Under the pieces are notes generated by a model. It did no database searches. It was not told the DNA's origin and saw only the letters and a program-made list of their open reading frames with translations. From contig CAMIKG010000033.1 in NCBI GenBank assembly GCA_946221915.1, positions 1-50,557 on the forward strand: a stretch of 50,557 bases of DNA. Reading direction: 5' to 3'. This document shows positions 14,699 to 22,699 of the stretch, piece by piece. A program made the position numbers and the translations under genes. The stretch's first letter is position 1. Each line of letters starts with the position of its first letter. The DNA is from an uncultured Erwinia sp. Lineage in GTDB: Bacteria > Pseudomonadota > Gammaproteobacteria > Enterobacterales > Enterobacteriaceae.

Positions 14699-16597
14699 TC
14701 ATTCGCGCCATACCGCGTCGCGCACATTAATCGCGCGTGGCAGCAGGCCAAGGGCATAAAAGCGATCGGCGATGGTCTGCTGCTCGCGGATGATCGCCAG
14801 ATCCATGCGCCGCGTCTGGTGACTGCGCCGCGCCAGCGCATGCTGCAGCGACTGCGGCGTCAGCCCCAGCTCTGCGGAGAGCAGCGTGGCGGCATCTGCC
14901 GCGTGGCTGTCGATATAGCGCCCGGTCTGCTCCAGCGCGGCAATCAGCTGCTGCAGCACGTCGGCGGAGTGGCTGGCGAAATCACGGTGCGCCAGATAAA
15001 ACTGGTGGTTGCTGACCCGGCCGCGGCCATTCGCCAGCACGCGGAACTGGCCGCTCTGTTCCGCCTCGCTCAGCAGCGGGTCCCACATCATCCAGGCATC
15101 CAGTGCATGGTGATCGCTCGGCGTCAGCGGATATTTCGGCGGCGTGTAGACCACGCGCACATCATCCAGCGTCAGCCCGGCTTCATCGAGAATATGCACC
15201 AGCAGATAGTGCACGTTAGAGCCTTTATTCACGGCGATACGTTTGCCGCGCAGATCGCCGAGCTGCTGAATCGGGCTGCTGGCAGCCACCACCAGCGCCA
15301 CACTGTCGGGCGCGGGTGGCTCCCAGGCGACATACAGCAGTTCACTGCCGCTGGCCTGGGCAAACACCGGCGGCGCTTCGCCCGTGGTGCCAAATTCGAT
15401 CTCGCCATTGCTCAGCGCGTGCAGCAGCTGCGGCCCGGCGGGAAACTCGCTCCATAACACGCTGATGCCGCTGGCGCTGAACTGCTGCTCCAGGCTCTGG
15501 CGCGCTTTGAGAATGCCGAGAATGCCAAACTTCTGATAACCAATTCGCAGCTCACGATCCGCAACCGGTGAGGAGAAGGGGCGCGATGTGCGTCCCGCGA
15601 CGCTGCGGCGCGGTTTGATTACCCCAAGGTGGCCGAGATGCGTGCGCAGCGTATGGCGGCTGACGCCGAGCAGCGTCGCCGCCTGCAGCTGGTTGCCATG
15701 GCTCAGTTCGAATGCATTACGCACCAGCGCATCGGTCATGCGCTGCCAGATTTGCGTTTCGCCGCTCTGCAGCTGCTGGCGGATAAAGCCATCCAGCGCC
15801 TCGCCTGGGGCCGTGGTTTCCGCGACAGCGGGCGCAGAGGGCGGAGACGCCAGCCGCAGCTGCTGAGGTGCGATCAGCGGATCTTTGCTCAGCAGCACCG
15901 CGTTATGCAGGGTATTTTCCAGCTCGCGAATATTGCCCGGCCAGGGATAAGCCATCAGCGCCGCCAGCGCATCGGCGCTGAGCCGCACCTGTGGCCGTCC
16001 CAGGCGGCGGGCGTAGAGCGTAATAAAATGATCCGCCAGCAGCGGAATATCGGCGCGCCGCTGGCGCAGCGGCGGCAAGGTCACTGCTGCCACATTCAGC
16101 CGGTAGTAGAGGTCTTCGCGAAAACGCCGCTGACGAATCGCCTGCGCTAAATCAACATGGGTGGCGGCGATCACCCGCACATCCACTTTCACCGGGCGGT
16201 GCGAGCCGACTCGCGTCACCTCGCGTTCCTGCAGTACGCGTAATAACTTAACCTGCAGCGACAGGCTCAGCTCACCGATTTCATCCAGCAGCAGCGTGCC
16301 GCCATGGGCGGCTTCGAACCAGCCCTGCTGGCGTTCGCCTGCGCCGGTAAACGCGCCTTTCTCATGCCCAAACAACTCCGATTCCGCCAGACTTTCGCTC
16401 AGCGCGCCGCAGTTGACGGCAAGAAACGGCCGATCGCGGCGCGGGCTGTGATGATGCAGCCAGCGGGCGACCACTTCTTTGCCGCTGCCGGTTTCCCCCA
16501 CCAGCAGCACCGTGGCATCGGTCGGGGCGAGGCGTTCCAGCACGCTCTGAAAGGCGACAGAGGCCGGATCGATCAGTGCGGGACCCTGATGATGCAT
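14699..16597 (-). CDS. Sigma-54-dependent activator fused to a cytoplasmic SsuA-like sulfonate-binding domain
   Basis: A 632-residue fusion. Residues 1-250 are an AAA+ sigma-54 activator domain: Walker A GETGSGKE (34-41), the sigma-54-contacting GAFTGA loop (81-86), Walker B LLLDEIGEL (102-110), and sensor region REDLYYRLN. There is no N-terminal receiver, GAF or PAS domain. Residues about 285-325 are a Fis-type HTH (AATLLGVSRHTLRTHLGHLG). Residues about 348-632 are an SsuA-like binding protein sharing blocks with the neighbouring SsuA (FPAGPQLLHALSNGEI, GTTGEAPPVFAQASG, GKRIAVNKGSNVHYLL, ALDAWMMWDPL). No signal peptide or membrane helix is present, so this domain should be cytoplasmic and probably senses an organosulfur ligand. 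It is divergent from a seven-gene operon that has a sigma-54 promoter. Domain calls are strong; the ligand is inferred. Confidence 0.9.
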   Translation of the reverse strand: MHHQGPALIDPASVAFQSVLERLAPTDATVLLVGETGSGKEVVARWLHHHSPRRDRPFLAVNCGALSESLAESELFGHEKGAFTGAGERQQGWFEAAHGGTLLLDEIGELSLSLQVKLLRVLQEREVTRVGSHRPVKVDVRVIAATHVDLAQAIRQRRFREDLYYRLNVAAVTLPPLRQRRADIPLLADHFITLYARRLGRPQVRLSADALAALMAYPWPGNIRELENTLHNAVLLSKDPLIAPQQLRLASPPSAPAVAETTAPGEALDGFIRQQLQSGETQIWQRMTDALVRNAFELSHGNQLQAATLLGVSRHTLRTHLGHLGVIKPRRSVAGRTSRPFSSPVADRELRIGYQKFGILGILKARQSLEQQFSASGISVLWSEFPAGPQLLHALSNGEIEFGTTGEAPPVFAQASGSELLYVAWEPPAPDSVALVVAASSPIQQLGDLRGKRIAVNKGSNVHYLLVHILDEAGLTLDDVRVVYTPPKYPLTPSDHHALDAWMMWDPLLSEAEQSGQFRVLANGRGRVSNHQFYLAHRDFASHSADVLQQLIAALEQTGRYIDSHAADAATLLSAELGLTPQSLQHALARRSHQTRRMDLAIIREQQTIADRFYALGLLPRAINVRDAVWRE

Positions 16598-16674
16598 AAC
16601 TCACTCCTGATGAATAACCCGACTGTCACCATACCCTGTCGCCCTGTTGCCGGGCGAGGGGGCAATCGGGCGTA

Positions 16675-16692
16675 TTGCTGCAAACGCAACAG
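16675..16692. promoter_or_regulatory. Upstream activator site 1 for the sigma-54 activator
   Basis: The 18-base imperfect palindrome TTGCTGCAAACGCAACAG. Read on the minus strand it matches the site at 16707 at 15 of 18 positions. The two centres are 32 bases apart, three helical turns. Its distance of roughly 130 bases from the predicted start of transcription is usual for activator enhancers. Sequence repetition is seen; the binding assignment is inferred. Confidence 0.6.
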
Positions 16693-16706
16693 CGGATGCG
16701 CCGTTT

Positions 16707-16724
16707 CTGCTGCATTTGCAGCAG
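16707..16724. promoter_or_regulatory. Upstream activator site 2 for the sigma-54 activator
   Basis: Perfect palindrome with arms CTGCTGCA and TGCAGCAG around TT. It lies about 100 bases upstream of the predicted transcription start and is paired with the related site at 16675. An AT-rich stretch at 16755-16784, with a weak IHF-like match, separates the enhancer pair from the promoter. Confidence 0.6.
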
Positions 16725-16787
16725 CGCTGCCAGCGACCCGCGAAGCTTAACGCTATGATTTTTATCCATTAATAATTTACATCGAAC

Positions 16788-16803
16788 TGGCACGCTTCCT
16801 GCT
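16788..16803 (+). promoter_or_regulatory. Sigma-54 (-24/-12) promoter of the organosulfur operon
   Basis: TGGCACG-N4-CTGCT, against the consensus TGGCACG-N4-TTGCW: one mismatch, and the required GG-N10-GC spacing is exact. Transcription should begin near 16814, giving a leader of about 60 bases before ssuD at 16873. The divergent gene encodes a sigma-54 activator, which makes the assignment stronger. Confidence 0.85.
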
Positions 16804-16872
16804 AATGGCTTTATAACCAAACGAAAGGTCTGCATCGAATAAATTCAGATAACGTTATATAGGAAAGAGATA

Positions 16873-18045
16873 ATGAGCGAGCCTGCACAGGAAAACATTA
16901 ACGTCTTCTGGTTTCTGCCCACCCATGGCGACGGGCGCTACCTCGGCACCACCGAAGGCGGTCGTGCGGTGGATTTACCCTATCTGCAACAGGTGGCGCT
17001 GGCCGCCGACAATCTTGGCTACTACGGCGTACTGATCCCCACCGGCAAAAGCTGTGAAGACTCATGGCTGGTCGCCTCGGCGCTTGCGCCAATTACCCGC
17101 CGTTTGCGCTATCTGGTGGCGGTACGTCCCGGCCTTCAGCCGCCAAGCCTGGCGGCGCGCATGGCGGCGACGCTGGATCGGCTGTCCGATGGCCGTCTGT
17201 TGATCAATGTGGTGACCGGCGGCGATCCGGTGGAGAACAAAGGCGACGGCATCTTCCTCAGCCATGCCGAGCGCTATCAGGTCACGCGCGAATTCCTTGA
17301 TGTCTATTCGCGGCTTCTGCAGGGCGAAAAGGTGGATTATCACGGCGAGCATATTCACGTCGAAGGGGCGGAAGTGCTGTTCCCGCCTGTGCAGGAAAAC
17401 GGTCCGCCGCTCTACTTTGGTGGCTCCTCGCCGGAGGCGATTGATGTCGCCGCACAGCAAATCGATACCTATCTCACCTGGGGTGAACCGCTGGAGCAGG
17501 TGGCGGAGAAAATTGCCATGGTGCGTGAACGCGCGCAGCAGCATGGCCGCACGCTCAACTACGGCATTCGTCTGCACGTGATTGTGCGGGAAACGGAAGA
17601 GGAAGCGTGGGCGGCGGCGGACCGGCTGATTGCCCATCTTGATGACGACACCATTGCCGCCGCGCAGAAGATCTTCGCGCGTATGGACTCCACCGGTCAG
17701 GCGCGTATGAGCGCGCTCCATCAGGGCTCGCGCGAGCGTCTGCGTATTGCCCCCAATCTGTGGGCGGGCGTCGGCCTGGTGCGCGGCGGTGCGGGCACCG
17801 CGCTGGTCGGCAATCCGCAGCAGGTGGCGGATCGTATTCGCGAATATCAGGCGCTGGGCATTAACAATTTTGTGCTGTCAGGTTACCCGCATCTGGAAGA
17901 GGCGCATCGTTTTGCCGAGCTGGTGATGCCGCTGCTGCCGCTGGCCAGCAATAACGAAAAGCGTCAGCGCACGGTGAATACCGGGCCGTTTGGCGAAACC
18001 ATTGGCGGCGACCGTCGTCCCGGCCAGGCGTCCAGCGCCAGTTAA
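16873..18045 (+). CDS. ssuD: FMNH2-dependent alkanesulfonate monooxygenase
   Basis: A 390-residue TIM-barrel flavin monooxygenase of the bacterial luciferase-like class. It matches E. coli SsuD almost throughout: FWFLPTHGDGRYLGT, GVLIPTGKSCEDSWLVA, AARMAATLDRLSDGR, VTGGDPVENKGDG, LYFGGSS, YLTWGEP, IRLHVIVRETEEEAW, HLDDDTI, APNLWAGVGLVRGGAGTALVG and FVLSGYPHLEEA. SsuD cleaves C-S bonds of alkanesulfonates with FMNH2 and O2 to give an aldehyde and sulfite. It is the first gene of a seven-gene operon behind the sigma-54 promoter, with an AGGA ribosome site. No SsuE flavin reductase gene is in this operon. Confidence 0.92.
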   Translation: MSEPAQENINVFWFLPTHGDGRYLGTTEGGRAVDLPYLQQVALAADNLGYYGVLIPTGKSCEDSWLVASALAPITRRLRYLVAVRPGLQPPSLAARMAATLDRLSDGRLLINVVTGGDPVENKGDGIFLSHAERYQVTREFLDVYSRLLQGEKVDYHGEHIHVEGAEVLFPPVQENGPPLYFGGSSPEAIDVAAQQIDTYLTWGEPLEQVAEKIAMVRERAQQHGRTLNYGIRLHVIVRETEEEAWAAADRLIAHLDDDTIAAAQKIFARMDSTGQARMSALHQGSRERLRIAPNLWAGVGLVRGGAGTALVGNPQQVADRIREYQALGINNFVLSGYPHLEEAHRFAELVMPLLPLASNNEKRQRTVNTGPFGETIGGDRRPGQASSAS

Positions 18046-18054
18046 CAGGAGAAC

Positions 18055-19284
18055 ATGATGAGCAACACTCAGCATCACACTCACGACCTGTGGCTGCCGC
18101 CGGAAGCCGCCCAGGTGATTACTTCCGATGCCGACGCTATCGCGGCGGCAAAAGCGGTGGCCGAACTGGCGTTGCCCGGCGCGGTGGAGCGCGACCGCGA
18201 GCGGCGTTACCCGCTGGAAGCGCTGTCGCTGTTCAGCCGTTCCGGCCTCGGCAGTATTTCCGTGCCGCGCGCCTTTGGCGGTGGCGGGCTGTCATACCGC
18301 ACGGTGGCGGAAGTATTCCGTCTGATCTCCGCCGCCGATCCCTCGCTGGGTCAGATCCCGCAGAACCATTTTGGCATTATCCAGTTTCTGCTGGATGAAG
18401 GGACGCCCGCGCAGCAGGAAACCCTGTTGCGCGCCGTGGTCAGCGGTCAGCGGCTGGGCAACGGCGGGCCGGAGAAAAACACCCGTCATACCCGCGATGT
18501 GCAGGCGCGTCTGCAGCAGCAGGGCGCTGAACTGCGCCTGACGGGCGATAAGTTTTACTCCACCGGCGCACTGTTCGCCCACATTGTGGTCACCACCGCG
18601 CTGAACGATAGCGGTCAGCCGGTGATGGCCTTTATTCCGCGTCCTGCGGCGGGCCTGCAGGTGATTGATGACTGGTCTGGTATCGGTCAGCGCACCACCG
18701 CCAGCGGCACAGTGCGTCTGCAGGAGGTGGTGGTTGATCCGGCGTTAGTGATCCCGCTGCCGGATAGCGACAAACCCGGGCTGCGCGGGCCGTTATCACA
18801 GCTGATACAGGCGGCGATTGACGCCGGTATCGCCCGTGGCGCGTTTGATGAGGCGTGCGATTTTATCCGCAACCACTCGCGACCGTGGGTGGATGCCGGT
18901 GTGGAGCGCAACGCCGACGATCCCTATCTGCAGGCGGATGTTGGCCGCCTGCAGATGGAGCTCAGCGCCGCCGATGCCCTGCTGCGCCGTGCCGCGCGGG
19001 TACTGGATGAGACTGACGCCAGCCCGCTGACGCCGCAAAGCGCCGCGCAGGCATCGATTGCGGTGGCGGAAGCCAAGGCGCTCACCACCGAAGCGGCGCT
19101 GAAGGCCAGCGAAAAACTGCTGGAGTGGGGCGGCAGCCGCGCAACGCTCAGCGCGCATGGTCTGGACCGCCACTGGCGCAACGCGCGCACCCATACGCTG
19201 CACGATCCGATCCGCTGGAAATATCACGCTATCGGCAACTACTACCTCAACGGCATTTTCCCGGCGCGTCACGCCTGGATTTAA
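18055..19284 (+). CDS. SfnB-family sulfur acquisition flavoprotein (first of two)
   Basis: A 409-residue acyl-CoA-dehydrogenase-fold protein. The sequence shows an N-terminal helical domain (LFSRSGLGSISVPRAFGGGGLSYRTVAEVF), ADPSLGQIPQNHF, the middle beta domain with GDKFYSTGALFAH and DDWSGIGQRTTASGTV, and the C-terminal helices ending in DRHWRNARTHTLHDPIRWKY. These fit the SfnB/DszC-like group associated with dimethyl sulfone and other organosulfur use in pseudomonads, which oxidise substrates with reduced flavin. It starts nine bases after ssuD with AGGAG; ATG 18055 and 18058 are both possible. A paralogue follows directly. The exact substrate is unknown. Confidence 0.87.
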   Translation: MMSNTQHHTHDLWLPPEAAQVITSDADAIAAAKAVAELALPGAVERDRERRYPLEALSLFSRSGLGSISVPRAFGGGGLSYRTVAEVFRLISAADPSLGQIPQNHFGIIQFLLDEGTPAQQETLLRAVVSGQRLGNGGPEKNTRHTRDVQARLQQQGAELRLTGDKFYSTGALFAHIVVTTALNDSGQPVMAFIPRPAAGLQVIDDWSGIGQRTTASGTVRLQEVVVDPALVIPLPDSDKPGLRGPLSQLIQAAIDAGIARGAFDEACDFIRNHSRPWVDAGVERNADDPYLQADVGRLQMELSAADALLRRAARVLDETDASPLTPQSAAQASIAVAEAKALTTEAALKASEKLLEWGGSRATLSAHGLDRHWRNARTHTLHDPIRWKYHAIGNYYLNGIFPARHAWI

Positions 19285-19294
19285 GGATCACGTT

Positions 19295-20503
19295 ATGACC
19301 ACGAGCCAGGTTAAACCCAAACAGCGCGCCAGCCGTATCAGCAGCGCAGCGCAGGCACTGAGTGTGGCGCACGAACTGGCGCAGCATTTTCGTCAGGGCG
19401 CAGCAGAGCGCGACAGTCAGCGGCAGCTGCCGTTTGCCCAGCTGCAGACGCTGTTTGCTTCCGGTCTTGGCGCCATCACCGTGCCTGAAACATTTGGCGG
19501 CGCGGCGGTGTCCAGCGCTGTGGTAGCGCAGGTAATCGCCATTCTGTGTGAAGCCGATTCCTCCATCGGCCAGATCCCGCAAAATCACTTTTATGCGCTG
19601 GAAGTGCTGCGGATTAACGGCAGCGCCAGCCAGCAGCAGCGGTTGTATCAGGAAGTGCTCGACGGCGTGCATCTGGGTAATGCGCTGGCGGAGTTTGCTT
19701 CAGCGGCGGCGCACTACCGCACCACCGCCGTGCTGCCGGAAGGCGACAGCTATCTGCTGCAGGGGCGCAAGTTTTACGCCACTGGCGCACTGTTTGCGGA
19801 TCGTATTCCCACCGCGGCAAAGGACGCCGCAGGCAAAGAGCAGCTGGTGTTTGTGCCGCGCCACCAGGCTGGGGTGACGGTGATTGATGACTGGTCAGGC
19901 TTCGGCCAGCGCACCACCGGCAGCGGCACAGTAACCTTCGAGGCGGTGCGTATCGACGGCGAGGATATCGTGCCGTTTCAGAGTGCCTTCGAGCGGCCGA
20001 CCAGCGTCGGGCCGTTCGCCCAGCTGATGCATGCGGCGATTGATCAGGGCATCGCGCGCGCCGCATTTAACGATATGGTCGCGTTTATCAACCAGCGGGC
20101 GCGACCCTGGCCGGACGCCGGGGTGGAACGCGCAGGCGACGATCCACTGTTGATCGATCGTGTCGGTCAGCTGGCGACGCGTCTGCAGGCCGGTGATGCG
20201 CTGTTGCAGGAAGCGGGCGAGGCGGTGGATGCGGCGCAGCTGCACCCTGATGCGGCCAGTGTCGCGAAAGCGTCAGTGCAGGTAGCAGGCGTGCGCGCCT
20301 GGACCACGGAACTGTCGCTGGCGGCGGGCAATCTGCTGTTTGAGCTGTCCGGCAGCCGCGCCGCACTGCGCGAACATAACCTTGACCGCCACTGGCGTAA
20401 CGCCCGCACCCATACGCTGCATGACCCGGTGCGCTGGAAATATCCGGTGATTGGTAATTATGTGCTGAACGGCGTGCTGCCGGCGCGCAGGGGAACGCTA
20501 TGA
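19295..20503 (+). CDS. SfnB-family sulfur acquisition flavoprotein (second of two)
   Basis: A 402-residue paralogue of the preceding gene product. It shares SGLGAITVPETFGGAAVSS, SIGQIPQNHFYALE, GRKFYATGALFAD, VIDDWSGFGQRTTGSGTV, RPWPDAGVER and HLDRH-like DRHWRNARTHTLHDPVRWKYPVIGNY-type ends (the last block split across the C-terminus). The frame is open from 19157 but that overlaps the first copy; ATG 19295, with AAGGA and ten bases after the previous stop, is the start. The two copies differ most at the N-terminus and in residues lining the middle domain, which suggests different substrates or a heteromer rather than a recent duplication. The stop overlaps the next start (ATGA). Confidence 0.87.
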   Translation: MTTSQVKPKQRASRISSAAQALSVAHELAQHFRQGAAERDSQRQLPFAQLQTLFASGLGAITVPETFGGAAVSSAVVAQVIAILCEADSSIGQIPQNHFYALEVLRINGSASQQQRLYQEVLDGVHLGNALAEFASAAAHYRTTAVLPEGDSYLLQGRKFYATGALFADRIPTAAKDAAGKEQLVFVPRHQAGVTVIDDWSGFGQRTTGSGTVTFEAVRIDGEDIVPFQSAFERPTSVGPFAQLMHAAIDQGIARAAFNDMVAFINQRARPWPDAGVERAGDDPLLIDRVGQLATRLQAGDALLQEAGEAVDAAQLHPDAASVAKASVQVAGVRAWTTELSLAAGNLLFELSGSRAALREHNLDRHWRNARTHTLHDPVRWKYPVIGNYVLNGVLPARRGTL

Positions 20504-21855
20504 GTCGCCCGGCAAAGCAGGTGTTGCTCAACGCCTTTAATATGAACTGCGTCGGCCATATCCACCACGGCATGTGGACCCATCCGCAGGATCGTTCAGT
20601 GGAGTTTAACTCGCTGGATTACTGGCTGGATCTGGCGCGGCTGCTGGAACGCGGGCTGTTTGATGGCCTGTTTATCGCCGATATTCTTGGTGTCTACGAT
20701 GTCTATCAGCAGGGTATTGGCCTGACCGCCAGCGAATCTATCCAGCTGCCGGTTAACGATCCGCTGTTGCTGGTTTCGGCGATGGCCAGCGTCACTGAGC
20801 ATCTCGGCTTTGGCGTTACCGCCAATCTCAGCTACGAGTCGCCGTATCCGTTCGCCCGGCGTTTCTCCACTCTCGACCATCTCACCCGCGGGCGCATTGG
20901 CTGGAATATCGTCACCGGCTATCTCGACAGCGCCGCGCGCGCCATGGGGCAGCGTGAACTGACCAGCCACGACCGGCGCTACGATCAGGCGGATGAGTTT
21001 CTTGATGTGGCGTACCAGCTGTGGGAAGGCAGCTGGCAGGATGATGCCCTGGTGGCGGATCGTGAGCGTCGCCTGTATGCCGACGCCAGTAAAATTCACC
21101 CGGTGCGCCACCACGGCGAATTCTATCAGGTAGAGGGCTATCACCTGACATCACCGTCACCGCAGCGCACGCCGTTGCTGTTCCAGGCGGGCAGCTCGGA
21201 GCGCGGCATGCGCTTTGCCGCGCGTCATGCCGAGTGCAGCTTTGTTAATGGCCGCACGCCAGAGGCGATGCGCAGTCAGGTGCAGACGCTGCGCCAGCTG
21301 GCGCAGGACGCGGGGCGTCAGGCGGATGATCTGAAAATCCTGATGGGCGTGGCGGTGATTGTCGCGCCCACGGAGCGTGAAGCGCAGGAGAAGCACCGCG
21401 AGTATTTGCACTACGCCAGTCCGGAGGCGGGCATCGCCCACTTCTCCAGCTCGATTGGCATCGACTTAGCGCGTTTCGCCCTCGATGAGCCGATTCAGAC
21501 CGGCCCGACGCGAGCGATTGAGTCGGTGAGCCAGGCCTACAGCGGCTGGACGCGCCGCCGTCTGCTGGAGCAGCACGCGCTGGGCAGCCGTTATCCGCTG
21601 ATTGTCGGCGATCCCGCGCAGGTGGCGGACGCCTTGCTGCGCTGGGCGGATGAAGCGGGCATTGATGGCTTTAACCTGACACGCATCCTTAACCCACAAA
21701 GCTACCGCGATTTTATCGACCTGGTGGTGCCGGAACTGCAGCAGCGCGGGCGCTACAAGACCGCCTACCAGCCCGGATCGTTACGTAAAAAACTGTTTAA
21801 CCACCACCGTTTGCCTGCATCCCATCCCGCCGCCAGCTGGCGGGTGCCGGCCTGA
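20500..21855 (+). CDS. LLM-class FMN-dependent monooxygenase (NtaA/SnaA/DmoA/DszA family)
   Basis: A 451-residue TIM-barrel flavin monooxygenase of the long NtaA-type subgroup. Landmarks are LNAFNMNCVGHIHHGMW near the N-terminus, FDGLFIADILGVYD, TEHLGFGVTANLSYESPYPF, RRFSTLDHLTRGRIGWNIVT, RYDQADEFLDV, LWEGSWQDDA, HHGEFYQVEGYHL, PLLFQAGSSERG and DGFNLTRI. The family cleaves nitrilotriacetate, dimethyl sulfide or dibenzothiophene sulfone-type compounds with FMNH2. In this operon a dialkyl sulfide, sulfone or sulfonate is the likely substrate. It is translationally coupled to the second SfnB gene by a four-base overlap. Confidence 0.88.
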   Translation: MSRPAKQVLLNAFNMNCVGHIHHGMWTHPQDRSVEFNSLDYWLDLARLLERGLFDGLFIADILGVYDVYQQGIGLTASESIQLPVNDPLLLVSAMASVTEHLGFGVTANLSYESPYPFARRFSTLDHLTRGRIGWNIVTGYLDSAARAMGQRELTSHDRRYDQADEFLDVAYQLWEGSWQDDALVADRERRLYADASKIHPVRHHGEFYQVEGYHLTSPSPQRTPLLFQAGSSERGMRFAARHAECSFVNGRTPEAMRSQVQTLRQLAQDAGRQADDLKILMGVAVIVAPTEREAQEKHREYLHYASPEAGIAHFSSSIGIDLARFALDEPIQTGPTRAIESVSQAYSGWTRRRLLEQHALGSRYPLIVGDPAQVADALLRWADEAGIDGFNLTRILNPQSYRDFIDLVVPELQQRGRYKTAYQPGSLRKKLFNHHRLPASHPAASWRVPA

Positions 21856-21887
21856 AAAATTTAACCATACCCTGATAAGGAAACATC

Positions 21888-22697
21888 ATGACAGTAAGCC
21901 AGTTTGCGAAACAGATTATTCTCGCCGGACTGCTGGGCGCCAGCAGCGTGGCGCTGGCGGCGGACTACTCCGGCCCGTTAAAAGTCGGCACCACCGCCGC
22001 GTTTGCGCCACCGCTGGAAGTGGCCGTCGCCGAGGCGAAAAAACAGGGGCTGGCAGTTGAACTGGTGGAGTTCAGCGACTGGATTGCGCCGAACGTCAGC
22101 GTGGAGAATGGCGATATCGACGTTAACCTGTTCCAGCATCAGCCGTTCCTTGATAACGCCAATCAGCAAAGTGGCTCACATCTGGTGAAGTATGCGCCAG
22201 CGATCCTGAATAACGTTGGTCTCTATTCGAAAAAACATACCGCCATCAGCCAGATCCCGGATGGCGGCACGGTCGCTATCGCCAATGACACCATTAACGG
22301 CGGACGCGGACTGTTGCTGCTGCAGAAAGCCGGGCTGATCAAGCTAAAACCGGGTGCGGGGATTAAATCGACGGTCGACGATATCGTGGAGAACCCGAAG
22401 CACCTGAAGATTATCGAAGTGGAGGCCGTGCAGCTGTCGCGCACGCTGGATGAGGTGGACCTGGCGCAGGGGTATCCGCACTATCTGCGCTCAGCCGGCA
22501 CTATCGACCCGAATAACGCGCTGCTGTTTGATGGCCTGGAAAACCCGGAGTATGTGATCCTGTTTGTGATCCGCGACGGCCACCAGGATGACCCGCGCCT
22601 GCGCAAGTTTGTTGATATCTATCAGCATTCGCCGGTGGTGCGCGCCAGCCTCGATAAATTTTACGGCAAACTGTATGTGCCGGGCTGGAGTCAGTAA
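21888..22697 (+). CDS. MetQ/NlpA-family ABC substrate-binding protein, not a lipoprotein
   Basis: A 269-residue periplasmic binding protein. After a Sec signal peptide ending ...SSVALA, the mature part has MetQ-family blocks: LKVGTTAAFAPPLEVA, ELVEFSDWIAPNVSVENGDIDVNLFQHQPFLD, VALPNDTINGGRGLLLL-like (here VAIANDTINGGRGLLLL, 18 residues), and LKIIEVEAVQLSRTLDEVD. Classical MetQ is a lipoprotein with a lipobox Cys; none is present here, so the protein should be free in the periplasm. Encoded with MetN- and MetI-like proteins inside a desulfonation operon, it probably binds a sulfur compound such as methionine derivatives or a sulfonate. Confidence 0.87.
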   Translation: MTVSQFAKQIILAGLLGASSVALAADYSGPLKVGTTAAFAPPLEVAVAEAKKQGLAVELVEFSDWIAPNVSVENGDIDVNLFQHQPFLDNANQQSGSHLVKYAPAILNNVGLYSKKHTAISQIPDGGTVAIANDTINGGRGLLLLQKAGLIKLKPGAGIKSTVDDIVENPKHLKIIEVEAVQLSRTLDEVDLAQGYPHYLRSAGTIDPNNALLFDGLENPEYVILFVIRDGHQDDPRLRKFVDIYQHSPVVRASLDKFYGKLYVPGWSQ

Positions 22698-22699
22698 CG

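Noticed and set aside
18055..20503. Possible fragmented gene (two pieces of one protein)
   Set aside because: Both frames encode complete, full-length SfnB-like proteins with their own ribosome sites, so they are paralogues rather than pieces of a broken gene.
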